Part shown: one piece after another, positions 30,109 to 38,310 of the stretch
Layout of the letters: each line of letters begins with the position of its first letter
How positions within the stretch are numbered: the stretch's first letter is position 1
Assembly (NCBI RefSeq): GCF_001720465.1
Contig: NZ_CP017113.1
Coordinates: 620,001 to 684,000, forward strand
Source: Porphyrobacter sp. LM 6
GTDB taxonomy: Bacteria > Pseudomonadota > Alphaproteobacteria > Sphingomonadales > Sphingomonadaceae
DNA length: 64,000 nt
Direction: 5' to 3'
Translations under genes and position numbers: made by a program
The notes under the pieces: model-generated
The model's database searches: none
What the model was told of the DNA's origin: nothing
The model's input: only the letters and a program-made list of their open reading frames with translations

Positions 30109-30124
30109 GGAAATTTGCATTTCC
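30109..30124. promoter_or_regulatory. Palindrome ahead of the MddA-like gene
   Basis: A perfect inverted repeat, GGAAAT with ATTTCC around the 4-bp spacer TTGC, lies 38 bp before the start codon at 30162, in an AT-rich intergenic stretch (30018-30161). Position and symmetry suit an operator, but no regulator or consensus can be assigned by eye. Confidence 0.4.
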
Positions 30125-30161
30125 GGGATAAACCGGGCGTGCATTTTTTGGGGGACTTTCG

Positions 30162-30914
30162 ATGATGCGATCAGTTTATTTGCTCTATGGCGTCATTGCC
30201 TACGGAATATTTTTCACGACATTTCTATACCTGATTGCTTTTGTCGGGAATTTCCCATTCGTTCCGCGAACAATTGACCGAGGGCTCGTTTCGGATCTTT
30301 TCCCGGCCCTTGCTATCAATCTCGTCCTGATTTCTGCCTTCGGGCTTCAGCATAGCGTCATGGCGCGCAAGAGCTTCAAGACGCTGTGGCCCCGGGTGGT
30401 GCCTGCCCCGATCGAGCGCAGCACCTATGTCGTGTTCACGAGCCTTGTGCTGATCGCGATGTATTGTCTGTGGCGGCCCATACCCGGCGATGTCTGGCGG
30501 GTTGAGAATGTCTGGTTGGCGGGCGCGCTTTGGGTCGTTTTCGCTGCTGGCTGGGGCATCGTCCTGCTCAGTACTTTCCTGCTCAACCATTTCGAACTGT
30601 TCGGTCTGCAGCAGGTCTATCTGCACGCCCGCAACCGCACTCCGGCTGATCCGCAGTTCCACCAGCCCTTGTTCTACAAGCTGGTCAGGCACCCGATCTA
30701 TTCGGGCTTCTTCATCGCTTTCTGGGCAACCCCGCATATGACCTTCGGGCACCTGCTGTTTGCCTTGGGCATGTCGACCTACATGCTGATCGCGATCGGT
30801 TACGAAGAACGCGATCTGGTAGCGTTGTTCGGCCCGCAATACGAAGCCTATCGCGAAAATGTCGGGATGCTGGCACCACGCATGGGCAAGGGTGGGGGCC
30901 GCGCGGGCACCTGA
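30162..30914 (+). CDS. mddA: Methanethiol S-methyltransferase (MddA-like)
   Basis: A 250-residue membrane protein with about five to six hydrophobic helices and the MddA layout throughout: LLYGVIAYGIFFTTFLYLIAFVGN, FGLQHSVMARKSFKTLWPR, PIERSTYVVFTSL, WRPIPGDVW, LLSTFLLNHFELFGLQQV, YKLVRHPIYSGFFIAFWATPHMTF and the closing IGYEERDLVALFG. MddA methylates methanethiol with SAM to give dimethyl sulfide independently of DMSP. The RHPxY and EERDL blocks are the SAM-binding region shared with isoprenylcysteine methyltransferases. A strong ribosome site (GGGGGAC) precedes ATG 30162. Family call strong; activity inferred. Confidence 0.82.
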   Translation: MMRSVYLLYGVIAYGIFFTTFLYLIAFVGNFPFVPRTIDRGLVSDLFPALAINLVLISAFGLQHSVMARKSFKTLWPRVVPAPIERSTYVVFTSLVLIAMYCLWRPIPGDVWRVENVWLAGALWVVFAAGWGIVLLSTFLLNHFELFGLQQVYLHARNRTPADPQFHQPLFYKLVRHPIYSGFFIAFWATPHMTFGHLLFALGMSTYMLIAIGYEERDLVALFGPQYEAYRENVGMLAPRMGKGGGRAGT

Positions 30915-30938
30915 ATCCGTCTTGCTCCCACGATCGCA

Positions 30939-31733
30939 TCACCGGGCCAGCAGCGCATCCACCTCCCGCGCAACCATTTCGAAGAAGTCGGTTGGAACTG
31001 GCCCGCCGATGCGCGGTTGTTCAGCCGGTTCGGTGTGGAGGATGTAACCGAGGTCGAGCCGTCCGTCGGCTTGCGGGGTGATCGCGGTGATATTGCCCTT
31101 GGCGATGTGTTCGGCCTTGTCGATCAGGCCATCGTGATCGGTATCGTAGACCCACGCGGTCACCCCGTCGTCCGGCAGGCCATCGTGGCCGAGATCGATG
31201 GCTTCGAACACCCGCACATCGAACTTCCCGTCGCCATCGGTGTCGAGGGCGTAGTGATGCCAGAGGATCGCTTCCATCCGGGCATCGAACAGCAGGCCGC
31301 CGTAGACGACGACGCAGTCCGTTTGCCCATTGCCATCGAGGTCGAAGAAGGCTCCGAACTCCTGCGTCTGATCGGAACCATCAGGCGGGAGGTACGCGAA
31401 GAAATCCGCTTTGCCATCGCTGTCGCGGTCTTCGACCTGAAGCAGGGGGTATTGCGTGAAGGTTGAAGATTGGCCCTGCCTGAAGGGAGCCGTCGACTTG
31501 GGTTTGAGCCAGTTCCGCCGGAACACCTCACGCACGGCAAGGAAGGTCTCCCAGCGGCGCGCATCCGCATAGGGGCTGACCTTCGCCAGCCTGCGCGCCT
31601 CGGGCGTGGTCGGCTTGTTTGGGGCCGCGCGTGCGAGCGCTTGCGCGTCGGGTAACTCACCCGACATCACCGCACCGCCAGTGCCCAGAACGAGCACAAG
31701 GGACAGCCAGACCATGCGTGTAGCTGCGAGCAT
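30939..31733 (-). CDS. Secreted protein with DxDxDG calcium-binding-like repeats
   Basis: A ~264-residue protein with an N-terminal hydrophobic signal (MVWLSLVLVLGTGG) and a series of Asp-rich loops: DRDSDGKADFF, DLDGNGQTD, DTDGDGKFD, DLGHDGLPD and DTDHDGLID. These resemble the calcium loops of EF-hand, dockerin or thrombospondin type-3 repeats and occur in periplasmic or surface proteins. The rest (PPDGSDQTQEFGAFF, DFFEMVAREVDALL) is not recognised. ATG 31733 is chosen, as an upstream TTG frame (31781) would place charged residues before the signal. Function unknown. Confidence 0.7.
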   Translation of the reverse strand: MLAATRMVWLSLVLVLGTGGAVMSGELPDAQALARAAPNKPTTPEARRLAKVSPYADARRWETFLAVREVFRRNWLKPKSTAPFRQGQSSTFTQYPLLQVEDRDSDGKADFFAYLPPDGSDQTQEFGAFFDLDGNGQTDCVVVYGGLLFDARMEAILWHHYALDTDGDGKFDVRVFEAIDLGHDGLPDDGVTAWVYDTDHDGLIDKAEHIAKGNITAITPQADGRLDLGYILHTEPAEQPRIGGPVPTDFFEMVAREVDALLAR

Positions 31734-31925
31734 GTGCCGTGTCTGGCCCTTGCAGGCCGCCGCCGCCTTGATCCCGATCAAGGACGGATAGGCGCGATGA
31801 CCCTAGATGCAGGAACATGGGGAACGGTCGCCTCGCTGGTGCCGGTCCTCTGCCCGGATACGGCCTGTCTCTGATCGTGGAGAAAGGCGCCGCGCAATCG
31901 GGCCCGCAAGGCGGGAGGACAGGCA

Positions 31926-32375
31926 ATGAAGGTTGAACACGGCACGCTGGTTATGGTGGCGGATGGAGCCAAGCTGCTTCTGCTGCGCAACGAGGGAGAC
32001 ACAAAGTACCCCGTCCTCCAAACCGTCATGCACGAACGGCAGGGCAACCCCGCCGCGCACGAGCAGGGGACGGATGCGCCGGGCCGCAGCTTTGCCAGCA
32101 CCGGCGAAGCGCGCAGCAGCTACGAGGAAACCGACTGGCACCGGCAGGCGGAAGACGCTTTCGCACGCCATGCGGCGGCGGTTCTTGAACGGTCTGCCGC
32201 CAGCCACCCAGAGGCGGGGATCGTGGTCATCGCCGCGCCGCGCACGCTAGGCGAGATGCGGCGGCACTATGGCCGCGCCACCAAAGCGAGGCTGCTTGCG
32301 GAAATCGCCAAGGACCTGGCCGATCATCCCACCGATGACATGATCGCCGCGCTGGCCGCGCATGGCGAGCCCTGA
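31926..32375 (+). CDS. Host attachment family protein (baeRF/Host_attach)
   Basis: A 149-residue protein of the host-attachment (Host_attach) family: HGTLVMVADGAKLLLLRNEGD at the N terminus, a His/Asp-rich middle including RSFASTGEARSSYEETDWHRQAEDAFAR, and the C-terminal VIAAPRTLGEMRRHY then LAEIAKDLADHPTDDM. The family was named from a plant-attachment locus in Agrobacterium, but the fold relates to release-factor-like baeRF domains, so a translation- or RNA-linked role is also possible. It stands alone, convergent to no gene, with the long nrdA leader after it. Confidence 0.85.
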   Translation: MKVEHGTLVMVADGAKLLLLRNEGDTKYPVLQTVMHERQGNPAAHEQGTDAPGRSFASTGEARSSYEETDWHRQAEDAFARHAAAVLERSAASHPEAGIVVIAAPRTLGEMRRHYGRATKARLLAEIAKDLADHPTDDMIAALAAHGEP

Positions 32376-32493
32376 TCGCAGCACCATCAGCCGATTCTGT
32401 CGCTGCGCCTTTGCGGTCGGGGGTTTGGGCATCTGTTCCGCAGGCCTCTCTTCAGCCGATCCGCGCAACAATCATGCTGTCCGGCATGCAAAA

Positions 32494-32908
32494 GATTCAC
32501 GGGTGGATTCGAATGATTCAATCACCATATTTTTCTTCACAGATTCAATTTGGGGCTTGCGAGGCTCGCGACTCAAGCTTTGTCCACGCGTCGCGGGCCT
32601 GATGCCGGGGTGCAGAGCCCCTCGAATGGTTATTTAGGCATTAATCGCCCGTTGACGTGATTCACCGGCTGATTCATCATCTAGTGGTTCGGCGCAAATC
32701 GGACCCCCAAGCCTTGGTGAATCTCCCGAAGCCCTGATCAGGGTGCAGGGGAGGAGATTCGCTCCGGCAGCCGGGTCACGAAGCGCGCCGCAAGGCGATC
32801 GGCAGAGGGCCGGCAGACCCGTTTTCGGGATCAGTCTGTTGGCAAGTCTGTGGAGCGTCCGGTATAGAACAGAATCGGAACATGGCTCTTTGTGTCATAC
32901 ACCGATTC
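32494..32908. promoter_or_regulatory. Cluster of 11 GANTC (CcrM) sites upstream of nrdA
   Basis: GANTC occurs at 32494, 32506, 32515, 32542, 32570, 32659, 32671, 32719, 32756, 32872 and 32904. At ~65% GC about 1.3 sites are expected in 415 bp, so the count is roughly eight-fold above chance. In alphaproteobacteria this motif is methylated by CcrM and read by GcrA to time cell-cycle promoters, and it is normally scarce. Two more sites (35587, 35637) precede nrdB. Confidence 0.7.
32839..32868 (+). promoter_or_regulatory. Sigma70-like promoter of nrdA
   Basis: TTGGCA (32839-32844) and TATAGA (32863-32868) are separated by 18 bp and lie 64 bp upstream of the nrdA start codon. Two GANTC sites (32872, 32904) lie just downstream, within the likely initial transcribed region. 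Confidence 0.5.
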
Positions 32909-32931
32909 GGGGGACAAAATGGGGCTTTCAG

Positions 32932-34959
32932 ATGGATTTTAAGGCGAGCGACAACGTGCCGAATGATGTGGTGAATGATGGTGATGCGGGCACGATTGCC
33001 GGAGCGCCGGCGGGGGACGAAAAGGCAGTGGCAATGAACAAGACCGATGCCGGTTCGGAAGAACTGATCGCCGCCAAGGCAACCGAGGCGCTGGCCGGCG
33101 CGATGGTGGCCGCCGCCAAGGACGCCGCCAAGTCCGATAGCAAGAAGGTCAACGACCGCCGCTTCACGATCGTCACCGACGCATCGCGTGATGCGCGGCT
33201 GACCGATTTCGGCAAGGACACCCTGACCGACCGCTATCTGCTGCCGGGAGAGACCTATCAGGATCTCTTCGCCCGCGTGGCCGATGCCTATGCCGACGAT
33301 CAGGATCACGCCCAGCGCCTGTATGGCTATATCTCGAACCTGTGGTTCATGCCGGCAACGCCCGTGCTGTCGAACGGCGGCACCAACCGCGGCCTGCCGA
33401 TCTCGTGCTACCTCAACTCGGTCGAGGACAGCCTCGAAGGGATCGTCGGCACGTGGAATGAAAACGTATGGCTCGCCTCCAAGGGCGGCGGCATCGGCAC
33501 CTACTGGGGCAATGTCCGCGGGATCGGTGAGCCGGTCGGCCTCAACGGCAAGACTTCGGGCATCATTCCCTTCGTCCGCGTGATGGATTCGCTGACTCTC
33601 GCGATTTCGCAGGGTTCGCTGCGCCGCGGTTCGGCCGCCTGCTATCTCGACATCAGCCACCCGGAAATCGAGGAGTTCCTCGAAATCCGCAAGCCCTCGG
33701 GCGACTTCAACCGCAAGGCGCTGAACCTGCATCACGGTGTGCTCGTCACCGACGAGTTCATGAACGCGGTGCGCGAAGGCGCCGAATTCACGCTGCGTAG
33801 CCCGCGTGACGGATCGGAGCGCGGCAAGGTCGATGCGCGCTCGCTGTTCCAGAAGCTGGTCGAAACCCGCCTCGCCACGGGCGAGCCCTACATCGTCTTC
33901 AACGACACCGTGAACCGCATGATGCCCAAGCATCACCGCGATCTCGGCCTCAAGGTCTCGACCTCGAACCTGTGCTCGGAAATCACCCTTCCGACCGGCA
34001 TCGACCACCTCGGCAATGACCGCACGGCGGTGTGCTGCCTGTCCTCGCTCAACCTCGAAACCTGGGAAGAGTGGAAGGGCGACAAGCAGTTCATCGAGGA
34101 CGTCATGCGCTTCCTCGACAACGTCCTGCAGGACTACATCGACCGCGCGCCGGACGAGATGGCCCGCGCCAAGTATTCGGCCTCGCGCGAGCGTTCGGTC
34201 GGTCTCGGGGTGATGGGCTTCCACTCCTACCTGCAGCAGAAGGGCGTGGCGTTCGAAAGCGCGATGGCCAAGGCGCTCAACCTGCAGATGTTCAAGCACA
34301 TCCACGCCAAGGCTTCGGAAGCCTCGATGCTGCTCGCTCAGGAGCGCGGGCCGTGCCCCGATGCCGCCGACATGGGCGCGATGGAACGGTTCAGCTGCAA
34401 GATGGCGATCGCGCCGACCGCGTCGATCTCGATCATCTGCGGCGGCACCTCGGCGTGCATCGAGCCGATCCCGGCCAACATCTACACCCACAAGACGCTG
34501 TCGGGCAGCTTCATCGTGCGCAACCCGTACCTGGAAAAGCTGCTCGAGAAGAAGGCCAAGAACTCGACTAATGTCTGGAACTCGATCCTCGAGCGCGGCG
34601 GGTCGGTCCAGCACCTCGACTTCCTGACGCCGGAAGAAAAGGCGATCTACAAGACCAGCTTCGAGATCGACCAGCGCTGGCTGCTCGAATTCGCGGCCGA
34701 CCGTACGCCGTTTATCGATCAGGCCCAGTCGCTGAACCTGTTCATCCCGGCCGATGTCGACAAGTGGGACCTGATGATGCTCCACTATCAGGCGTGGGAA
34801 CGCGGCATCAAGTCGCTGTATTACCTGCGGTCGAAGTCCGTCCAGCGCGCCGGCTTTGTCGGCGGGGTGGAAGCGGACAACACCACCGAGGCCCCCAAGA
34901 TCGAGCTCTCCGCCAGCGGCGAGCAGACCGATTACGAGGAATGCCTGAGCTGCCAGTAG
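32932..34959 (+). CDS. nrdA: Ribonucleoside-diphosphate reductase alpha subunit (class I)
   Basis: A 675-residue class I RNR large subunit that reduces NDPs to dNDPs. Catalytic cysteines appear in RGLPISCYLNSV, in STSNLCSEI (with the NxCxE motif) and in AVCCLSSLNLETW; the C-terminal redox pair is ECLSCQ. The ten-stranded barrel blocks WNENVWLASKGGGIGTYWG, SQGSLRRGSAACYLDISHPE and APTASISIICGGTSACIEP are clear. There is no ATP-cone; instead ~75 residues of low-complexity Ala/Asp sequence precede the core, so overall allosteric activity control may be lost. ATG 32932 is the natural start. Confidence 0.95.
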   Translation: MDFKASDNVPNDVVNDGDAGTIAGAPAGDEKAVAMNKTDAGSEELIAAKATEALAGAMVAAAKDAAKSDSKKVNDRRFTIVTDASRDARLTDFGKDTLTDRYLLPGETYQDLFARVADAYADDQDHAQRLYGYISNLWFMPATPVLSNGGTNRGLPISCYLNSVEDSLEGIVGTWNENVWLASKGGGIGTYWGNVRGIGEPVGLNGKTSGIIPFVRVMDSLTLAISQGSLRRGSAACYLDISHPEIEEFLEIRKPSGDFNRKALNLHHGVLVTDEFMNAVREGAEFTLRSPRDGSERGKVDARSLFQKLVETRLATGEPYIVFNDTVNRMMPKHHRDLGLKVSTSNLCSEITLPTGIDHLGNDRTAVCCLSSLNLETWEEWKGDKQFIEDVMRFLDNVLQDYIDRAPDEMARAKYSASRERSVGLGVMGFHSYLQQKGVAFESAMAKALNLQMFKHIHAKASEASMLLAQERGPCPDAADMGAMERFSCKMAIAPTASISIICGGTSACIEPIPANIYTHKTLSGSFIVRNPYLEKLLEKKAKNSTNVWNSILERGGSVQHLDFLTPEEKAIYKTSFEIDQRWLLEFAADRTPFIDQAQSLNLFIPADVDKWDLMMLHYQAWERGIKSLYYLRSKSVQRAGFVGGVEADNTTEAPKIELSASGEQTDYEECLSCQ

Positions 34960-34992
34960 GCGCTCGGGCTGGTCTGGGGCGCGTTCGGGGGG

Positions 34993-35346
34993 ATGCGGGC
35001 ACGGCGGACAGCGCGGGTCGGGATCACCGCAACCGGTTCATGCCGGACCGCGCGGGGGATGCAGGTCGATATCGAGCTGGCTGACCTGTCGGCCGGGGGC
35101 TGCCGGATCGAGGATCCACAGGCCCGGCTCCGGCTGGGCGAGATAGTCCGCCTCTTCATCGCCGGCACCGGGCCGCACATGGCCGAGGTCGCCTGGCGGC
35201 AGGGCGGCCGGGTCGGGTTGGAGTTCCAGCGCGATCTGCCCGAACGGGTGATCCGCAAGCTCGCTGCGGCCGACTGGGAAGGCGCCCGCCGCGCCATGGC
35301 CGAAGAGCGCAGCAGCGCTATTGTCGGGGTGCGGCGGATATTGTGA
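34993..35346 (+). CDS. PilZ domain protein (c-di-GMP receptor)
   Basis: A 117-residue single PilZ domain. Both binding motifs are intact: RxxxR near the N terminus (RRTAR) and DxSxxG as DLSAGGCRI. Strands of the barrel follow (VRLFIAGTGPHMAEVAWRQGGRVGLEF), and a helical C-terminal tail (VIRKLAAADWEGARRAMAEE). PilZ domains bind cyclic di-GMP and act by protein contacts. The gene lies between nrdA and nrdB on the same strand, 34 bp after nrdA. The ribosome site GGGGGG abuts the ATG. What it controls is not evident. Confidence 0.85.
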   Translation: MRARRTARVGITATGSCRTARGMQVDIELADLSAGGCRIEDPQARLRLGEIVRLFIAGTGPHMAEVAWRQGGRVGLEFQRDLPERVIRKLAAADWEGARRAMAEERSSAIVGVRRIL

Positions 35347-35390
35347 TCAAGCGCCCGCGTCGGATGCACGGGCAGGAAAGGGGCGGAGTG

Positions 35391-35573
35391 ATGGGACTGC
35401 CATTCTGGGCGGGCGTATTGGGAGCGGTGGTCAGCACCTACTTCCTCGTGCGTGCCGTGACCGAGCTCAAAAAGGGCCGCCCCGGCCATGCCCAGAACGC
35501 GGCGATGATCCACATCGTCATGTGCGCGCTGCTGCTGCCCGCCAGCCTCATCATCATCGCGTTCAATCTTTAA
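35391..35573 (+). CDS. Small two-helix membrane protein, hypothetical
   Basis: A 60-residue protein with two hydrophobic segments (LPFWAGVLGAVVSTYFLVRAV and MIHIVMCALLLPASLIIIAF, parts quoted) separated by a basic loop (ELKKGRPGHAQN). ATG 35391 follows AAAGGGGCGGAG; a GTG frame start at 35343 overlapping the PilZ stop is less likely. It sits between the PilZ gene and nrdB. No family recognised; the topology suggests a small inner-membrane protein with both ends on one side. Confidence 0.6.
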   Translation: MGLPFWAGVLGAVVSTYFLVRAVTELKKGRPGHAQNAAMIHIVMCALLLPASLIIIAFNL

Positions 35574-35645
35574 TTCTGCGGGGCGCGAATCCTTCGCACC
35601 CCGGCCACCGTATCTGATATACTGATCGTCTTAGGAGACTCTGCC

Positions 35646-36692
35646 ATGTCGCTGCTCGAAGCCCGCTCCACCTACAAGCCGTTCCAGTACCCCTGGGCCT
35701 ATGACTTCTGGAAGCGCCAGCAGCAGATCCACTGGATGCCGGAAGAAGTGCCGCTGGGCGAGGATTGCCGCGACTGGGCGCAGAAGATCACCGATCACGA
35801 GCGCAACCTGCTCACCCAGATCTTCCGCTTCTTCACGCAGGCCGATGTCGAGGTGCAGAACTGCTACCACGAAAACTACGGCCGCGTGTTCAAGCCGACC
35901 GAGGTGAAGATGATGCTCGCCGCCTTCTCCAACATGGAGACGGTGCACATCGCGGCGTACTCGCACCTGCTCGACACCATCGGCATGCCCGAGACCGAAT
36001 ACAGCGCCTTCCTCGAATACGAGGAAATGAAGGACAAGCACGACTTCCTCGGCCAGTTCGGCGTCGATACCGATGAGGATATCGCCCGCACCCTCGCCGC
36101 GTTCGGCGGGTTCACCGAAGGGCTCCAGCTGTTCGCGTCCTTCGCGATGCTGATGAACTTCCCGCGCTTCAACAAGATGAAGGGCATGGGCCAGATCGTC
36201 AGCTGGTCGGTGCGCGATGAATCGCTGCACTGCGAAGGCATCATCAAGCTGTTCCACACCTTCTGCGAGGAACGCCAGTGCCTCACCAAGGCGGTGAAGG
36301 AAGACCTGATCGACATCTGCCAGAAGACCGTGCGTCTGGAAGACAACTTCATCGACCTCGCCTTCGAAATGGGCCCGGTCAACGGCATGAGCGCCAAGGA
36401 GATCAAGCGTTACATCCGCTACATCGCCGACTGGCGCCTGAAGCAGCTCGGCCTGCAGGAGATCTACATGATCGAGGAGCACCCGCTCCCCTGGCTCGCC
36501 CCGCTGCTCAACGGTGTGGAGCACGCCAACTTCTTCGAAACCCGCGCCACCGAATACTCGAAGGGCGCCACCCGCGGCGACTGGAACACCGTGTGGTCGT
36601 CGTTCGACAAGCGCCAGAAGGCGAAGGCTGTGAACGAGGACGACGGGGTTGAGGCCGAGGCCGGCCTGTTCGGGGCTGAGGCTGCGGAGTGA
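35646..36692 (+). CDS. nrdB: Ribonucleoside-diphosphate reductase beta subunit (class I)
   Basis: A 348-residue small subunit that houses the dimetal centre and radical. ExxH ligands are in METVHIAAYSH (E98, H101), with the radical tyrosine at Y105 in the class Ia position, and in RDESLHCEG (Glu/His pair). The D ligand lies in FTQADVEVQN and another Glu in FTEGLQLFASF. This tyrosine argues against the class Ic (Phe) type. A TAGGAGAC ribosome site precedes the ATG. The 72-bp leader has two GANTC sites and a TATACT-like -10, so it may have its own promoter besides the nrdA transcript. Confidence 0.95.
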   Translation: MSLLEARSTYKPFQYPWAYDFWKRQQQIHWMPEEVPLGEDCRDWAQKITDHERNLLTQIFRFFTQADVEVQNCYHENYGRVFKPTEVKMMLAAFSNMETVHIAAYSHLLDTIGMPETEYSAFLEYEEMKDKHDFLGQFGVDTDEDIARTLAAFGGFTEGLQLFASFAMLMNFPRFNKMKGMGQIVSWSVRDESLHCEGIIKLFHTFCEERQCLTKAVKEDLIDICQKTVRLEDNFIDLAFEMGPVNGMSAKEIKRYIRYIADWRLKQLGLQEIYMIEEHPLPWLAPLLNGVEHANFFETRATEYSKGATRGDWNTVWSSFDKRQKAKAVNEDDGVEAEAGLFGAEAAE

Positions 36693-36754
36693 TTGGAAAG
36701 CGGCGGGCTTGAATAGAAAGTCCGCCGATCCTTCTCCGGGACTACCAACCCGTT

Positions 36755-36838
36755 CGTCATCCCGGACTTGATCCGGGATCCCGCTGCTCTTCAAGGGCGC
36801 AAAAGGAAACTGGACCCCGGATCAAGTCCGGGGTGACG
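36755..36838. repeat. Dispersed inverted repeat, copy 1
   Basis: An 84-bp element whose ends, CGTCATCCCGGACTTGATCC and GGATCAAGTCCGGGGTGACG, are near-perfect inverted copies, with a short unrelated centre. A second copy lies at 52961-53058. It occupies the convergence-free gap between nrdB and the DUF1294 gene. Such palindromic units are common between genes in sphingomonads and may form transcript-end hairpins. Confidence 0.8.
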
Positions 36839-36901
36839 GAAGGTTCGTCTCGATCCCAAAAAGCAACGCTTCCTCAACCCCTTCCGCGCTAAGCCGCGTG
36901 G

Positions 36902-37240
36902 ATGGTCAACCTCGCCGCCCTCGTGACCCCTGAGCATATCGCCGCCGTCAAGGCGCTGCTCACCCCCGCCAACATCGCCACGGCGCTGATCGCGGTGAAC
37001 TTCCTCGCCTTTGCTGCCTTCGGGATCGACAAGGCGCGGGCGGAAACCGGGGCTTGGCGCATTTCGGAAGGGACATTGCTGCGGCTCGCGGTCTTCGGCG
37101 GGACACCGGGCGCCTATGCCGGGCGCGCGGTCTTCCGGCACAAGACGCGCAAGCAGCCGTTCTGCAGCAATCTCCACGCGATCACGGTGCTCCAGATCAT
37201 CGGGCTGGTGGCGGCCTTCGCCTATTTCCGCATGGTCTGA
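36902..37240 (+). CDS. DUF1294 membrane protein
   Basis: A 112-residue protein. The DUF1294 block is clear: AFGIDKARAETGAWRISEGTLLRLAVFGGTPGAYAGR, then FRHKTRKQPFCSNL, flanked by hydrophobic segments (IATALIAVNFLAFAA and VLQIIGLVAAFAYF). Some DUF1294 proteins carry an extra cold-shock domain, missing here. Function unknown; membrane location is likely. No operon partner is obvious. Confidence 0.85.
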   Translation: MVNLAALVTPEHIAAVKALLTPANIATALIAVNFLAFAAFGIDKARAETGAWRISEGTLLRLAVFGGTPGAYAGRAVFRHKTRKQPFCSNLHAITVLQIIGLVAAFAYFRMV

Positions 37241-37335
37241 GCGCCCGCGCGCCCACCCCCTTCCCCTCATCCCCCGTCCGTGCGACACTCCCCCACGGGG
37301 AGCAGGAGCGCACGCGCGCACTGGGGGAGAGACAG

Positions 37336-38247
37336 ATGCCGGGGCCACTCAATCGCCGCGCGCGGACAATCGAGGAAATGGGGATCAACATGGGCGCGCT
37401 CGCTGCCAGCGCGCCGCAGGTCCATTACCGCACACTCGATCCGCAGCTGGGGGATGTCTTCATCACCTCGTGGGCCAAGAGCGGCACCACGATGATGCAG
37501 CAGATGTTCCACCAGATCCGCATGGTCGCCGCGACCGGCGCGGGCGATATGGACTTCGACGATATCAGCCGCATGACCCCGTGGGAGGACACCGCGCTGG
37601 TCCTCGATTTCGACATGAACGTGGCCCAGCGCGCCCACCCGCGCGGGTTCAAGTCGCACCGCGAATACGAACGGCTGCCTGCGGGCGGGCGCTACATCAT
37701 CTCCCTGCGCGATCCGCACGAGACCTATATCTCGCTCCACCGCTTCTTCAGCGGCTGGCACATCGAGGAAGGGGCGATCTCGCTCGAGGAGTTCTTCCCG
37801 CTGTGGCTCGGCGGCGGGCCGGGCGGGTGCGATTACTTCACCCACCTGCTCAGCTGGTATGCACGCCGCAGCGAGCCCGATACGCTGCTGGTGAACTATC
37901 GCTGGGCGGCAAAGAACCGCGCGGCGATGATCGCGCGGATGGCGGCGTTCCTCGGGCTGGAGCTGCCCGGCGAAGGCGCAGCGCTGGTCGAGCACATGAC
38001 TTCCCGCGAATTCATGCACGCGCACAAGGACCGCTTCGACGATGCGATGATGTGCAAGGTGCTGGAAGAGCGGATCGGCGTGCCGGCGGCGAGCGATTCG
38101 TCCAAGGTGCAGGCAGTCGGCAGCGATGGTTCGGCGGTGCCGCCCGCGGTCGCGGCGCAGATCGACGCGATGTGGGCCGAAAGGGTGACGCCGGTGACGG
38201 GGCACAAGGATTACGCAACCCTCGCCGCGAGCCTCGATCCGGCTTGA
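37336..38247 (+). CDS. Sulfotransferase family protein
   Basis: A 303-residue PAPS-dependent sulfotransferase. The 5'-phosphosulfate loop is FITSWAKSGTTMMQQMF (about residue 43), the 3'-phosphate binding segment is ISLRDPHETYISLHRFFSGW, and the C-terminal lid has the GxxGxW-like region weakly (VTGHKDYA replaces it). The acceptor could be a hydroxyl or amine of a small molecule or glycan; nothing nearby narrows it. The start at 37336 follows GGGGGAGAGACAG; the open frame runs further upstream but is not conserved-looking. Confidence 0.85.
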   Translation: MPGPLNRRARTIEEMGINMGALAASAPQVHYRTLDPQLGDVFITSWAKSGTTMMQQMFHQIRMVAATGAGDMDFDDISRMTPWEDTALVLDFDMNVAQRAHPRGFKSHREYERLPAGGRYIISLRDPHETYISLHRFFSGWHIEEGAISLEEFFPLWLGGGPGGCDYFTHLLSWYARRSEPDTLLVNYRWAAKNRAAMIARMAAFLGLELPGEGAALVEHMTSREFMHAHKDRFDDAMMCKVLEERIGVPAASDSSKVQAVGSDGSAVPPAVAAQIDAMWAERVTPVTGHKDYATLAASLDPA

Positions 38248-38310
38248 TCGGGATCAAATACGCGCCTCGGCGCGCGGCCTAGCGTCGGGTCTCAATCACG
38301 GGAGACCCCA

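Larger units (their letters stand above)
32376..32931 (+). promoter_or_regulatory. Long nrdA upstream region
   Basis: A 556-bp gap with no convincing gene. Open frames here give unlikely proteins (Ser/Arg-rich, no ribosome site). The region is AT-richer around 32480-32560, contains 11 GANTC sites and a sigma70-like promoter close to nrdA. I do not see a cobalamin riboswitch structure or a clear NrdR box (ACACnATATnTnGTGT-like) by eye. Confidence 0.6.

Noticed and set aside
32376..32931. Riboswitch or NrdR box ahead of nrdA
   Set aside because: Neither the cobalamin B12-box nor an NrdR consensus was visible; the GANTC sites and the promoter explain the region better.
32776..34785. 669-residue open frame opposite nrdA
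   Set aside because: Shadow of the reductase; starts and ends in the nrdA coding region and leader without signals.
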